Assembly (NCBI GenBank): GCA_947488935.1
Contig: CANLBN010000004.1
Span: 248,001-312,000, forward strand
From: an uncultured Pseudomonadales bacterium
GTDB taxonomy: Bacteria > Pseudomonadota > Gammaproteobacteria > Pseudomonadales > Cellvibrionaceae
DNA: 64,000 nucleotides
Reading direction: 5' to 3'
In this document: one piece after another, positions 24,936 through 34,763 of the stretch
Layout of the letters: each line of letters opens with the position of its first letter
How positions within the stretch are numbered: position 1 is the stretch's first letter
Translations under genes and position numbers: made by a program
The notes under the pieces: model-generated
What the model saw: the letters and a program-made list of their open reading frames with translations, nothing else
Database searches by the model: none
Told to the model about the DNA's origin: nothing

Positions 24936-26444
24936 TTATTCAGGTCGCATATGAGGAAACAACAACACATCTCTAATAGATGGCGAGTCCGTTAATAACA
25001 TGACTAAACGATCAATACCAATGCCCTCGCCAGCAGTAGGCGGCAAGCCATATTCTAGTGCGCGTATATAATCAGCATCGTAGTGCATCGCTTCGTCATC
25101 ACCTGAGTCTTTTTCAGCCACTTGTTGTGCAAAACGTTCTGCTTGATCTTCTGCATCGTTAAGCTCAGAAAAACCATTGGCAATTTCACGGCCACCCACA
25201 AAGAACTCAAAGCGATCGGTAACAAAAGGGTTGCTATCACTACGACGAGCTAGCGGAGAAACTTCTGTTGGATATTGAGTAATAAAGGTTGGATTATCTA
25301 GGCGATGCTCAACAGTTTTTTCAAATATTTCTATCTGCACTTTACCTAAACCGTAATAATCTTTTAGTGGTATATGGAGGCTTTCGGCAATTTTACGTGC
25401 GCCTGCTTCGTCGGCAAGCTCTTCGGCTTTTATCTCCGGGTTATAGTGCAAAATAGAATCAAACACACTAATACGTGTAAAAGGTTTAGCAAAGTCGTAA
25501 ATTTTTTCTTCTATCACTTCGCCTTCACTATTTGTAACCGTGTTTTTAACATCCGTTGAGCCCAATACCTGCTCGGCAATTTTACGGAGCATGTCTTCGG
25601 TTAAATTCATCAAGTCATTGTAGTCGGCATAGGCTTGATAAAACTCCAACATAGTGAATTCTGGATTATGGCGTGTTGATAAACCTTCGTTTCGAAAGTT
25701 ACGATTAATTTCGTAAACACGCTCAAAGCCACCCACAACCAAACGTTTTAAATATAGCTCTGGTGCTATACGCAAATACATATCCATATCGAGTGCATTG
25801 TGGTGTGTGACAAAGGGCCTGGCTGTTGCACCACCAGGAATACTTTGTAACATCGGTGTTTCGACTTCTAAAAATTCATTTCCGTTTAAGTAATTACGAA
25901 TAAAGCTGATAACTTGTGAGCGAACTTTGAAGGTATCACGCACAGCAGGGTTAACGATTAAATCGACATAACGTTGGCGATAACGTAACTCTTGGTCGGC
26001 AAGCCCATGATATTTATCAGGTAATGGACGCAGTGATTTTGTCAATAACTGAAATTCATCAAGATTGACATACAAGTCACCTTTACCCGATTTATGTAGT
26101 GCGCCACTCACATTAACAATATCACCTAAGTCCCAAAGGCCTGTCGTTGCCTTTAAAGTTTTTTGTGCATCTTTGCTAGCATAAAGCTGAATTTGCCCAG
26201 TGACATCTTGCAACACCATAAAAGGGCCGCGCTTTGCCATAATACGCCCAGCAACAGAGACCTTATGATCCAGTGCTTCTAGCTCTTCTTTGGTTTTTTC
26301 GCCAAATTCCGCCTGTAAATCACTGGCTTTATTTTCACGTGTTACATCATTTGGGAAAGCAACGCCTTGCTCACGAATAACCGCTAGTTTTTCACGGCGT
26401 TCGGCAATTAGGCGGTTTTCATCTTGGGCTTGTTCATTAGACAT
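24936..26444 (-). CDS. lysS: Lysyl-tRNA synthetase, class II
   Basis: 502 residues. The N-terminal OB anticodon-binding domain covers about residues 55-150, and the class II catalytic core about 170-500. Motif 2 is seen near [22 protein letters not shown], broken here only by normal length variation. Motif 3 is [19 protein letters not shown], and the C-terminus LLFPHMRPE is standard. It follows prfB by 75 bp, the conserved prfB-lysS operon of proteobacteria. Confidence 0.96.
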   Translation of the reverse strand: MSNEQAQDENRLIAERREKLAVIREQGVAFPNDVTRENKASDLQAEFGEKTKEELEALDHKVSVAGRIMAKRGPFMVLQDVTGQIQLYASKDAQKTLKATTGLWDLGDIVNVSGALHKSGKGDLYVNLDEFQLLTKSLRPLPDKYHGLADQELRYRQRYVDLIVNPAVRDTFKVRSQVISFIRNYLNGNEFLEVETPMLQSIPGGATARPFVTHHNALDMDMYLRIAPELYLKRLVVGGFERVYEINRNFRNEGLSTRHNPEFTMLEFYQAYADYNDLMNLTEDMLRKIAEQVLGSTDVKNTVTNSEGEVIEEKIYDFAKPFTRISVFDSILHYNPEIKAEELADEAGARKIAESLHIPLKDYYGLGKVQIEIFEKTVEHRLDNPTFITQYPTEVSPLARRSDSNPFVTDRFEFFVGGREIANGFSELNDAEDQAERFAQQVAEKDSGDDEAMHYDADYIRALEYGLPPTAGEGIGIDRLVMLLTDSPSIRDVLLFPHMRPE

Positions 26445-26519
26445 AGTGATTAACTCTTATCCGTTTTTCTGGCCACGCTAAAGTAGCCATTATATTATTA
26501 ATTAGTGGGCTTTTTACTG

Positions 26520-27615
26520 CTACAGGCCTGCTTTTAGGCTCGCTTCGATAAACTGATCTAAATCGCCATCGAGTACTGCTTGGCAATTACTGGTTTGCAC
26601 ACCGGTGCGTAAATCTTTGATGCGTTGGTCATCTAAAACATAGGATCGAATTTGACTACCCCAACCAATATCTGATTTAGAGTCCTCCATCGCTTGCTTA
26701 TCAGCACTGCGTTCTAGCATTTCTTTTTCGTACAACTTTGCACGTAACATCTTCCAAGCAGCATCACGATTTTGGTGCTGCGAACGCTGGCTTTGGCATT
26801 GCACAACAATACCACTTGCCTCATGAGTTAAACGTACAGCAGAGTCTGTTTTGTTAACGTGCTGACCACCAGCACCCGATGCACGGTAAGTATCTTCACG
26901 CACTTGGGATTTATCGACTTCAACTTCGAAATTATCGTCAATCTCTGGGGAAACAAATACAGAGCCAAAGGATGTATGTCGACGATTACCAGAATCAAAG
27001 GGAGATTTACGCACTAGCCTATGAACACCAGTTTCGGTACGCAGCCAACCAAAGGCATATTCGCCTTCAAAATGGATCGTCGCACTTTTAATACCAGCCA
27101 CATCACCTGCCGAGACTTCCTCTAGGTTTGTTTTAAAGCCACGAGCATCTCCCCAACGTAGGTACATGCGCAACATCATTTCGGCCCAATCCTGCGCCTC
27201 GGTACCACCCGAGCCTGACTGGATATCGAGATAGGCATTATTGGCATCGGTGTCACCGGAGAACATGCGTCTAAACTCCAATGTACTTAGATGGCTGTTG
27301 AGTTTTTTGATGTCATTGTCAACATCGACAAGGGCGCTATCATCACCCTCCTCAACAATCATCTCCAACAATTCACGGGTGTCGGCTACACCTTGGTCAA
27401 GGTTATCGATGGTTTTAACCACTTGCTCTAGCGAGGCACGCTCACGACCTAATTCTTGGGCACGGTTCTGATCGTTCCATACATCGGGTTCAGCAAGCTC
27501 TAACTCGACCTCTGTTAGCTGTTCTTTTTTACCATCGTAGTCAAAGATACCCCCTAAGAACATCGGTACGCTCTTGTAGTTCGCTAAGGGTGCTCAGATA
27601 GGGATTAATTTCCAT
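26520..27615 (-). CDS. prfB: Peptide chain release factor 2, made by programmed +1 frameshift
   Basis: Two reading frames give about 364 residues. The first runs from ATG at 27615 for 24 codons ([18 protein letters not shown], then VLRGYL) to an in-frame TGA at 27543-27541. The second resumes one base later with DYDGKKEQL and runs to 26520. RF2 hallmarks are the SPF tripeptide in [11 protein letters not shown] and the catalytic GGQ in [11 protein letters not shown]. The factor releases peptides at UGA and UAA, so the internal UGA autoregulates its own level. A single-frame reading from 27563 would miss the true N-terminus. Confidence 0.95.
27540..27558 (-). promoter_or_regulatory. Programmed +1 frameshift signal in prfB
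   Basis: The minus strand reads CTTAGGGGGTATCTTTGAC. An internal Shine-Dalgarno-like AGGGGG (27555-27550) sits three bases before the slip codon CTT (27546-27544), which is followed by the TGA stop and C. This is the canonical bacterial RF2 frameshift cassette. Confidence 0.93.
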
Positions 27616-27720
27616 AATGCATTGAATTGGCTCAGTAAATTGGTCGCGGATTGTACCTTATGTGTAAGCTTTACTCCACCTTAAGCGCCCTTTCAAAAAA
27701 AGGAATCACTCGATACTCGG

Positions 27721-27734
27721 GCTTCTTAAGAAGC
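27721..27734. other. 14-bp perfect palindrome after the S1/P1 nuclease gene
   Basis: GCTTCTTAAGAAGC lies 3 bp past the nuclease stop codon. It has no loop and no T-run, so it is not a standard terminator; it may be chance or a weak transcript end. Confidence 0.25.
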
Positions 27735-27737
27735 TCT

Positions 27738-28544
27738 TTAACGAGGGCCAGATAACACCGCCGATAAACGAAGTCCTGCTATCCCCAATCGATCAACGGC
27801 TATTTTATTAAACTCCGAGCAATAGGACTCTGGTAAGGGCCGCTGAATATTTTGATAGATTTTCTGGGTAGCCTCGTAGGACTCTTGAGCCCAAGCTAGA
27901 GGTGAACGCTGAGTAACTTCTTGCCCTCTTAGCTGGCGATATAAGTTTTGGCCTAATTTACGCCAAGTAATATTGTCTTTACAACGTAAAATATTGCTAT
28001 CCCAAAGCCTATGCAGGGAAATAACTTTACCGTTAAATATCACCCGCTTTAGCGTCCCACCACGATCATCACTAAAGCTCACATGTAATGGCTGGTGAAT
28101 ATCACCGATAAAATGAGACATTAACAATAAGGCTTCGTCTCTTTGGCGCAGGCTCAGTGATTTGTCGCGCCAGCGCTTTTCATAATACGTAATAGCAGAT
28201 AAAACACAGCGAGGCTTTTTGAGATGAGCATCTCTACAGGGGTTGTTTGGTATTTCCGAAAGCCCCCGTGAGACATTCATATAATGTAGCGGTTTAAGAT
28301 GGTCATACTTTTTTTTACTGCGAATATGATCTGGCCACAAACAAGCCGTTGCAAAGGTTTTATAACCCATTCGCTTAGCACTTGCGCTAAGCCTATCTTT
28401 TGTCACTGCATCACCTGCCCGCCAGGCCATATCACAAATTGCCCGATGCCCTAAAGGCCCCCATGACCACGCTGAATTCGCTACAAAACAACTAAGTAAT
28501 ACTAGAGTACTAGCCGCCATATTTATCGTTGCTTTTTTGATCAT
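27738..28544 (-). CDS. Secreted S1/P1-type zinc nuclease
   Basis: 268 residues with a signal peptide (ending NSAWS). The mature N-terminus begins with the zinc-ligand Trp (WGPLGHRAICDMAW). Further ligands are visible in ACLWPDHIR, LHYMNV, and LLMSHFIGDIHQPLHV followed by FSDDRGG. S1/P1 enzymes use three zinc ions to cut single-stranded DNA/RNA and remove 3'-phosphates, here in the periplasm or outside the cell, perhaps for phosphate or nucleotide scavenging. Monocistronic. Confidence 0.9.
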   Translation of the reverse strand: MIKKATINMAASTLVLLSCFVANSAWSWGPLGHRAICDMAWRAGDAVTKDRLSASAKRMGYKTFATACLWPDHIRSKKKYDHLKPLHYMNVSRGLSEIPNNPCRDAHLKKPRCVLSAITYYEKRWRDKSLSLRQRDEALLLMSHFIGDIHQPLHVSFSDDRGGTLKRVIFNGKVISLHRLWDSNILRCKDNITWRKLGQNLYRQLRGQEVTQRSPLAWAQESYEATQKIYQNIQRPLPESYCSEFNKIAVDRLGIAGLRLSAVLSGPR

Positions 28545-28777
28545 TAGGGCTCTCGGTCGGTCAATGGAAGGGTACAGACTGCTTTAGGGTTATCGCCTTA
28601 AAATTAACACCTATTAAATGAAAGTACATAACGCTGGATCTTATATAAATTTTAAAAATGATGAACTTTTGTTATTAATAAGACTCATATTTAGCAGATA
28701 GCATAAAGACTTAGCACTTGTATTTTGATGTTCGCAAGCCTTTTACTGCTTAGTTTGAAATTACAATGGAGGCTAAT

Positions 28778-28918
28778 ATGCATAAAATTACCATTATATT
28801 TGCGCTTTCTATTGCCGTTGTAGCAGGTTTATTTTTAGGCACAAATAATGAAGCCGTAGCTTCGAGTGACAAGATATATAGCGCCACAGATACAATGACA
28901 ATAATCATTAAAAACTAG
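28778..28918 (+). CDS. Small exported or membrane peptide, 46 residues
   Basis: A short frame (MHKITIIFALSIAVVAGLFL, then GTNNEAVASSDKIYS and a short tail) preceded by GGAGG six bases before the ATG and followed by a strong terminator 52 bp later. The hydrophobic N-terminal 20 residues look like a signal peptide or a single TM helix; the possible mature part is only about 20-25 residues. The isolated gene with good start and stop signals argues it is real. I do not recognise the family, and no toxin or bacteriocin signature is seen. Confidence 0.6.
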   Translation: MHKITIIFALSIAVVAGLFLGTNNEAVASSDKIYSATDTMTIIIKN

Positions 28919-28970
28919 CAATAGCATACAAAATTTCCCTAGTTAAGTCTCCTAACTTAACTATTTTTAT

Positions 28971-28997
28971 AGCCGGCGTTTTCGCCGGCTTTTTTTA
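28971..28997 (+). terminator. Strong rho-independent terminator
   Basis: AGCCGGCG (28971-28978), loop TTTT, CGCCGGCT (28983-28990), then a run of T. A second smaller inverted repeat AGTTAAG/CTTAACT (28941-28947 with 28956-28962) lies just upstream. It ends the 46-residue peptide transcript. Confidence 0.92.
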
Positions 28998-29151
28998 TCC
29001 GCTAATCTGTTGTAATTATCATTTTATAGGCTAATTGGCACTTTGGCATATTTACCATAAATAGTAGTAAAACTTCACAATTAATCGATAAAACATAGGT
29101 TATAATAGTGCTATAAATATAAAATTAGCGTTAAAGTTTGGTATTAACAAC

Positions 29152-29625
29152 ATGAGCGGAATTACTTCTAAGTTACTAACACCCATCGATAGATTCGTAG
29201 CACACATCCCTGAGTTTGTTGTTAATATTGCTATGCGCTTAATTATCTTCAAAATATTTTGGTTATCGGTACAAGCCAAAATAACTGGAGCAACATTTGC
29301 TGGACAACATTTTGCTTTTTGGAATATAAAAGAAACGGCCTTTTTACTATTTGATTTCGAGTATAACGTGCCACTGATCCCTAGCTCGTTGGCAACTTAT
29401 ATTGTTACCTTCGCTGAATTCTTTTTTGCGTTATTTATTTTATTTGGCTTATTTACTCGGCTCTCTGCATTTGGCCTTTTGATAATGACCTTGATCATTC
29501 AAGTCTATGTACACCCCCAATTCTGGTGGAGCGTTCATGTTTTTTGGGTGGTTATCTTGATGTACATAATGAAATATGGCGGTGGCACTGTATCACTTGA
29601 TAATTTATTATTTAATAGACGCTAA
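29152..29625 (+). CDS. DoxX-family membrane protein
   Basis: 157 residues with four TM helices. DoxX features are the R-x-x-x-x-x-x-F-W opening helix (MRLIIFKIFWLSVQAKITG), the TYIVTFAEFFFALFILFGLF helix and the RLSAFGLLIMT helix. DoxX proteins are small quinone- or redox-linked membrane subunits found with many partners. Here it stands alone: no DUF692 or DUF2282 partner is adjacent, so its role stays open. Confidence 0.8.
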   Translation: MSGITSKLLTPIDRFVAHIPEFVVNIAMRLIIFKIFWLSVQAKITGATFAGQHFAFWNIKETAFLLFDFEYNVPLIPSSLATYIVTFAEFFFALFILFGLFTRLSAFGLLIMTLIIQVYVHPQFWWSVHVFWVVILMYIMKYGGGTVSLDNLLFNRR

Positions 29626-29680
29626 ATGTATTTAAAACATAAGGAGCCTATTTAAGAGCAACTAACTTTTAACTGCCTAG

Positions 29681-30409
29681 TTATATCTCGACAATATTCT
29701 CAACGTACACGCTAACTGTATTATCTCCTCGATCTTTATAGCTCCATGTAATATTCACATTATATAAGTACATATTGTATTCTCGTCCTTCACTTGATTT
29801 TTCCACATGATAGGCAGGCCTTGGGTCTTGCTGTAACACTTCGACTATTAACTGCTTAAGCGAACCTCCATTCGTTTGCTTACCCCCTATGTTTTCCAAA
29901 ATATATTCTGCTTTGCGCGAGAAATCGACAGGAATAACTGAAGGGCTAGCTGATGCAATCGTATTACAAGCATTATTAATTGCATCGGCATAGGGAACAT
30001 AGGGTTTTATATCAATAACTGGCGTTTTATCTAATAGATCAATACCCGATAAATATAAAGTCACCTGTTTATCTACACATTCTATTCGCTCTAGTTTAAC
30101 AACCGATAAACCAATATTATTGGGCCTAAATGACGAGCGGGTTGCAAAGACACCTAGTTTTTTATTCCCTCCTAGTCGCGGAGGCCTTACTTTTGACTTC
30201 CACTGTTTGTCGGCATGCTCATGAAAAATAAAGGTGAGCCAAATATGGCTCACCTGCTCTAGGCCCTCGACACATTCTCTTTGATTAAAAGGCGGTAAAA
30301 GGCTCACTTTACCCATTGCATTAGGACATAACGAAGATTGCCTAGGGATACCAAATTTTTGCGAAAAACAACTTTCAATATAGCCTATTGGCTCAATGGA
30401 ATAGCTCAT
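29681..30409 (-). CDS. trmO: tRNA (t6A37) N6-methyltransferase TrmO (TsaA)
   Basis: 242-residue SAM-dependent enzyme that methylates t6A37 of threonine tRNAs. The signature beta-barrel features include IEPIGYIESCF at the N-terminus, VSHIWLTFIFHEHAD, and the SAM-site motif RSSFRPNNIGLSVVKLE. The C-terminal domain with DPRPAYH matches full-length E. coli-type TrmO. Start is 14 bp after the MOSC gene stop, so the two are likely co-transcribed. Confidence 0.92.
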   Translation of the reverse strand: MSYSIEPIGYIESCFSQKFGIPRQSSLCPNAMGKVSLLPPFNQRECVEGLEQVSHIWLTFIFHEHADKQWKSKVRPPRLGGNKKLGVFATRSSFRPNNIGLSVVKLERIECVDKQVTLYLSGIDLLDKTPVIDIKPYVPYADAINNACNTIASASPSVIPVDFSRKAEYILENIGGKQTNGGSLKQLIVEVLQQDPRPAYHVEKSSEGREYNMYLYNVNITWSYKDRGDNTVSVYVENIVEI

Positions 30410-30423
30410 AAAGTAATAGTCAT

Positions 30424-30930
30424 TTAACCTGGGGCTGGCCCAAGGTGCTCAACAGAGTCGCCAACGGTAATAGAGCCACCGCTTATTATTTTTGTGCATA
30501 GGCCACCATGCCCAAGCATTGCTGATACGCCGTTTTTACCCAAAGCCTGCTCCATTCTTAGGCACGGATGGCAAAGCGCAGTGGCCTCAAAAACACACTC
30601 ACCAATTTGAAAACGCTGATGACGTAAGGCCGTTAGATTAATACCAGAGACGACTAAATTACGCCGTAATACAGCGGGATCAATACCTTCCTTTTTTAAT
30701 AGACGCGTTATTATATCAATATACTCAACACTAATAACGGTAACCTGCCTTGCGGAGCCTTCGCTACCTTGACAGCGCCGATCACCCTCTAGGCCAAAGC
30801 CCGGTATTGCCTTTGCTACACTGACAACTTCCATAGGTACTTTACGTGCAGGACGTAGCCCAATCCATTCCAACTTACCCGCAGGTAAGTCCTGTAAATA
30901 ACGTGCGAATAAACGCCCTTGAACTGACAT
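30424..30930 (-). CDS. MOSC-domain protein
   Basis: 168 residues forming one beta-strand-rich MOSC domain, related to the molybdenum-cofactor sulfurase C-terminus and YiiM. Seen are the GDRRCQGSEGSARQVTVIS strand pair and the conserved Cys in LCHPCLRMEQ that may carry sulfur. MOSC proteins handle sulfur transfer to pterin-bound metal or reductive detoxification; the partner is not visible here. Upstream of trmO in the same direction. Confidence 0.85.
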   Translation of the reverse strand: MSVQGRLFARYLQDLPAGKLEWIGLRPARKVPMEVVSVAKAIPGFGLEGDRRCQGSEGSARQVTVISVEYIDIITRLLKKEGIDPAVLRRNLVVSGINLTALRHQRFQIGECVFEATALCHPCLRMEQALGKNGVSAMLGHGGLCTKIISGGSITVGDSVEHLGPAPG

Positions 30931-30966
30931 ATAAGACCTTTGCGTTAAAAAATTGATAGCCCTTAA

Positions 30967-32121
30967 TTATGTTAATGGAGATTGAATAGACTCAAACCAA
31001 TCAATAGCTTGATTAAAAGCGACATTTTCGGACAACAAAAAATGTTTATACTCTCTGCGAGCCGGATAGTTTTTTCTTAGACCATCAAAATTATCGACTC
31101 GACAAAGAGCGTTATGATCACGAACAATATCATAGCAAGATAATAATAAACGGTTAAAAATATCCGACTGCTTAATCTCACTATCATTTTTTTGAGAACA
31201 AACAATATCATGCATACTAAGCTGTGTTTTGTCGTTCGTTAATCTCTCACTAGCACTACTACTCGATGCTTGATTTAAGAAGCGACAAAGCGCTTGATAA
31301 ATCATAAATGACCCTTGCTCACGGCCTTCGATGGTATAGCCTGCGATATGTGGCGAGCCTAATGTAATCTTATTTAACAGCTCATGGTTCACAATAGGTT
31401 CGTTTTCCCATACATCCAAAACCACATTTAAGTGAGTATTACTCTCAGAGCGCCTATCTAGCTCTTGGCTCAATGCCTTATTATCAATAACAGCCCCACG
31501 ACCACTATTAATTAATAAAGCATTATCCTTAATTTTTTTAAGCTCCGCCTCGCCCAACATATGGTAACTAGGGTAATCACCGCTTTTGGTAAGAGGTACG
31601 TGGCAACTAATAATATCGGCTTGGCTTAATAATGTATCTAACTCAACAAAGTTAACGGTATTTTTTTGATTGGTATTATTTAATAAAGGATCATAAGCAA
31701 TGCAACGAACGCCCAATGTGCTTAGACACTGATATAAACGCCCGCCAACATTACCACAACCAACAACGCCTATTGTTTTTGTTAACCAATCTGAGCTGGT
31801 AACAGCCATTGCACTTAACACATATTGCACAACAGCATTTGCATTGCAGCCTGGAGCATTTGCCCAGGCAATACCCGCCTCGGATAAATAATGAGTATCT
31901 ATATGATCAATACCAATAGTACAACTACCCACAAATTTAATCGTCGAGTTACCTTCTAATAAATGTTTATCAACGCGAGTGACTGACCTTACCAATAGAA
32001 TATCGGCTTGTTTTATATCTTGCTGGGTAATTTCGCGCCCAGGCAAACTAATGACTTCGCCAAACTCACTAAATAGCGCCTTTGCTAAGGGGATATTTTG
32101 GTCTGCTATAATTTTCATCAT
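30967..32121 (-). CDS. pdxB: Erythronate-4-phosphate dehydrogenase
   Basis: 384-residue 2-hydroxyacid dehydrogenase of the DXP-dependent pyridoxal 5'-phosphate pathway. N-terminal KIIADQNIPLA is typical of PdxB, as is VGSCTIGIDHID. The NAD Rossmann motif is VGVVGCGNVGGRL, approximate catalytic residues lie in NSGRGAVID, LDVWENEP and SPHIAGYTIEG. The C-terminal dimerisation domain specific to PdxB (about residues 290-384) is present. Start may be 32121 or the next ATG at 32118. Confidence 0.94.
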   Translation of the reverse strand: MMKIIADQNIPLAKALFSEFGEVISLPGREITQQDIKQADILLVRSVTRVDKHLLEGNSTIKFVGSCTIGIDHIDTHYLSEAGIAWANAPGCNANAVVQYVLSAMAVTSSDWLTKTIGVVGCGNVGGRLYQCLSTLGVRCIAYDPLLNNTNQKNTVNFVELDTLLSQADIISCHVPLTKSGDYPSYHMLGEAELKKIKDNALLINSGRGAVIDNKALSQELDRRSESNTHLNVVLDVWENEPIVNHELLNKITLGSPHIAGYTIEGREQGSFMIYQALCRFLNQASSSSASERLTNDKTQLSMHDIVCSQKNDSEIKQSDIFNRLLLSCYDIVRDHNALCRVDNFDGLRKNYPARREYKHFLLSENVAFNQAIDWFESIQSPLT

Positions 32122-32250
32122 TTCATCTATTATCTTTTATTTGGCTTTAAAGACGGTTTAACAGGCTATTACTCATAACAATTATTAGTTGCGAATAAAA
32201 AATTAATAGGCGTCTTTAAAAAAGTCTCGAGCAAATTTTGCCTCAGCGAA

Positions 32251-32266
32251 AAATCATTCCCGACTT
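32251..32266 (-). repeat. Short dispersed motif B, copy 1
   Basis: The minus strand reads AAGTCGGGAATGATTT. Related sequence occurs at 36440-36460 and 60345-60366. It overlaps the stop codon of the exonuclease gene. Three copies of about 12 matching bases are suggestive rather than conclusive. Confidence 0.35.
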
Positions 32267-33230
32267 ATGCAGGCATTCCAATACTATTACTTAGGCGAGG
32301 AAAGCCCATATCGTTACAAAATTTTTGATATTTTTTAAGGTCAGGGGTTTTTAATGCTAAATCATCGACTGTGGTTATTAGAGGTAAAGTCGTTACAATC
32401 GTTGCCAGTTTTTTAGCCATGATTATTTGCTCTTTGTGGGATGTTATCTTGCCAATTAAGCCTTTGCTGCCTCTTATTGATAATGTACTTATCTTATCAA
32501 TATCAGATAGCATCGTCTCTACACTATCAAAATAGTTAAGCAAGCTCTTAGCCGTTACCGTACCCACTCCAGGCACGCCCGGGATATCATCACTTACATC
32601 CCCTACCAGGGCAAGGTAGTCACTCACTTGATGTGGCCGAACACCAAATTTTTGAATAATGTCACAAGGGTAATACTTGATACCCTTTTCTGTTTTTGCG
32701 TTAATAACGTCACTGGATTTTTTATCTTTAGGTTTCGTAGAAGCTGAATAGTCCCATAAAAAATCTTGCTCACGCAAAATGATCTGCCCTAAATCTTTGT
32801 CCCGTGTTAGTACCGCAATAGGCTTTTTTGAACGCCGTAGGGACTGGCACAAGCTCCCCAATAAGTCATCCGCTTCGTGAGTTTTGCTGGTAAAGGTAGT
32901 AAAGCCTAGCAGTGATGTCACTTTTTTACAGGCCGATAATTGAAACGCTAAGGACTCATCGGGTAGTGCCCGACTAGACTTATACTGTGCATAAATTTCA
33001 TTGCGAAAGCAATTTCCCAGACTTTCATCAAAACAAACCGCAGCTCGCTCTGGCTTTTGCTCTTTAAGCAACCGAATTAAAAAAGTGGTATACCCATATA
33101 CAGCGGCTGTTGGCCAAGATTCCTTTTCGCTAAACCAATGATCAGGTAGCGCAAAATAATACTGGAAAATATAAATAGAGGCATCGATGAGTAAACTCGG
33201 CTTGTATTCCTTGCTCATTTTTATATTCAT
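32265..33230 (-). CDS. xni: Flap endonuclease / 5'-3' exonuclease (Xni/ExoIX-like)
   Basis: 321-residue PIN-fold nuclease without polymerase domains. Acidic metal-site clusters are visible: LLIDASIYIFQ, AAVCFDESLG, THEADDLLG, VLTRDKDLGQ and VGDVSDDIPGVPGVG, where the helix-hairpin-helix DNA-binding motif follows. It is longer than E. coli Xni (about 250) and keeps the third-cluster DxxxD residues often altered in Xni, so it may be an active DNA-polymerase-I-type 5' nuclease homologue. It sits 5 bp after epmC. Confidence 0.85.
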   Translation of the reverse strand: MNIKMSKEYKPSLLIDASIYIFQYYFALPDHWFSEKESWPTAAVYGYTTFLIRLLKEQKPERAAVCFDESLGNCFRNEIYAQYKSSRALPDESLAFQLSACKKVTSLLGFTTFTSKTHEADDLLGSLCQSLRRSKKPIAVLTRDKDLGQIILREQDFLWDYSASTKPKDKKSSDVINAKTEKGIKYYPCDIIQKFGVRPHQVSDYLALVGDVSDDIPGVPGVGTVTAKSLLNYFDSVETMLSDIDKISTLSIRGSKGLIGKITSHKEQIIMAKKLATIVTTLPLITTVDDLALKTPDLKKYQKFCNDMGFPRLSNSIGMPA

Positions 33231-33235
33231 ATAGC

Positions 33236-33817
33236 CTAGCTTAACGCATTAATAGAGTAGTGTTTTAGCGCTAAGCACTCGGCCATATCAAAGTTGCTGT
33301 TATATTCAGCGCCAAGTACGGCAATCCAAGTCAGTGCTCTATCATTAAGACCACCTCCACAATAGCACTTAGCACACTCAACAATATTATGTTTAAAGCG
33401 TTCACTCGGGCCGTCACATCGGCTCGCCATATTATCAAGGTTATCAACACTAATTCTAAACCGAGCCCCGACCGCCTGTGTAAAAATCCACTCTAGCGCT
33501 TGGGATTTACTCTCTACTCTTTCAAATTCAGCTTGTTCACGCGCACTGCGGCCATCGGGAGTATACCAATAGCCATAATCATGTAATTGCCGCCGCTGTT
33601 TACCCGCGATACACCAATGGGCAATTTCATGTAGTGCGCTCGCGACATAATCATAAGTAAATATTATTCTATGATGCTCAACTTCTTGATTAGCTGGGAT
33701 ATATTCAGGCTCTTGCCCTCCACCAATTAGTTGTGTGTTATGGCTTTGATAAAATGCCTCATGAAATAATGTCATTAGGCGTTTATCGGATATTTTTTGA
33801 CTGCAACTCATAGACAA
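33236..33817 (-). CDS. epmC: Elongation factor P hydroxylase EpmC
   Basis: 193 residues, YfcM family. EpmC hydroxylates the beta-lysylated Lys of EF-P after EpmA/EpmB act. The conserved metal-binding HEIAHWCIAG motif (zincin-like HExxH variant), and the following DYGYWYTPDGRS segment, are diagnostic. Presence implies the beta-lysine EF-P pathway in this organism; epmA and epmB are not in the window. Upstream of the exonuclease gene in the same direction. Confidence 0.9.
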   Translation of the reverse strand: MSMSCSQKISDKRLMTLFHEAFYQSHNTQLIGGGQEPEYIPANQEVEHHRIIFTYDYVASALHEIAHWCIAGKQRRQLHDYGYWYTPDGRSAREQAEFERVESKSQALEWIFTQAVGARFRISVDNLDNMASRCDGPSERFKHNIVECAKCYCGGGLNDRALTWIAVLGAEYNSNFDMAECLALKHYSINALS

Positions 33818-34024
33818 AGAAAACTTTTCATCAGAACCTTAAAAAAATTGCTGATTTAACACATTTTATACTTGTGATTTTACCGAACTCCATATACCTT
33901 TATAAGAGGTGATCGATAGATATTTAACTAAATATAGTATTTAGCGAGTTATTTACCGCTACAAAGTGTGCTTGACCCATAATTTTACACTGTTCACTGA
34001 CCTTTCTTATTGGAGGACGTTAGC

Positions 34025-34720
34025 ATGGGAACCTCAGATAAAAACTCTCAATTAGGCAATGTTGTTGATATTTTTAGTGGCCGCCCGGTCACAGATACTG
34101 ACGAAAAACGTATTATTCGCCTTGCACCCGAACTAGATGGCCTCGAAATGCTCTATTCCAATGATGCGAGTGAAGGGCGTATGTTTAGCCTGCAGATTTT
34201 GTGCTGGGGCCTTAGAGAAAATGGCGAAGTGATTGGTCTAGTGCCTTGGTTAAATCAAATAATGTCTTGTACAGACCTTTGCGACCCACTTAATGGCCAC
34301 TGGCAAGGCTATTATGACCCCGGTATTGATGAAGTATTTGAGGATGCGCCGCTACATAAAATTGTAGAGTTAGAAACCGCAGCAGATTACTATGAGTATC
34401 AATGTGAAAGCCCTAGTGATGTCATTCAGGAGGTGCCAGATACCATTGGTACACATGCTATTTTATCCGATGATGGCTTCCAAAACCTGACTTTATCCGA
34501 AGTAATCAGCTGGCGCCTTTATTTTGACGGCTCAATCCTGGGTATGCTTGCAGATGATGAAAAAGTACTCTCTACACCCATACTACCTGGGGATGACTGC
34601 TTATACCCAGCGGAAGAAAACCCTAACTTTAAGTATTTCTTTCAGCATCACATCGCCAATAAAATTAAATCTAAAGATCCAGAGGCTATTGCCGCTATTT
34701 CGTTGTTAGTCGATCAATAG
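34025..34720 (+). CDS. Conserved protein of unknown function
   Basis: 231 residues from ATG 34025, chosen because GGAGG ends eight bases upstream (34012-34016); a TTG at 34010 is less likely. The protein is acidic and soluble, with no signal peptide or TM helix. Short conserved-looking blocks are LGNVVDIFSGRPV, LQILCWGLRENGEVIGLVPW and GYYDPGIDEVFEDAP. I do not recognise a domain. It stands alone between epmC (divergent) and tusA (convergent). Confidence 0.65.
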   Translation: MGTSDKNSQLGNVVDIFSGRPVTDTDEKRIIRLAPELDGLEMLYSNDASEGRMFSLQILCWGLRENGEVIGLVPWLNQIMSCTDLCDPLNGHWQGYYDPGIDEVFEDAPLHKIVELETAADYYEYQCESPSDVIQEVPDTIGTHAILSDDGFQNLTLSEVISWRLYFDGSILGMLADDEKVLSTPILPGDDCLYPAEENPNFKYFFQHHIANKIKSKDPEAIAAISLLVDQ

Positions 34721-34763
34721 ATAGTTACACCGCTGTTAAGATTTATTCGTAAGCCACTGTTAT

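Noticed and set aside
29036..29051. Possible sigma-54 promoter TGGCACTTTGGCATA upstream of DoxX
   Set aside because: The -12 element reads CATAT rather than TTGCW at the correct spacing.
29152..29625. Bufferin-type (BufA/B/C/D) copper-chelating system around the DoxX gene
   Set aside because: The nearby small peptide has no Cys residues and no DUF692 or DUF2282 partner gene is adjacent.
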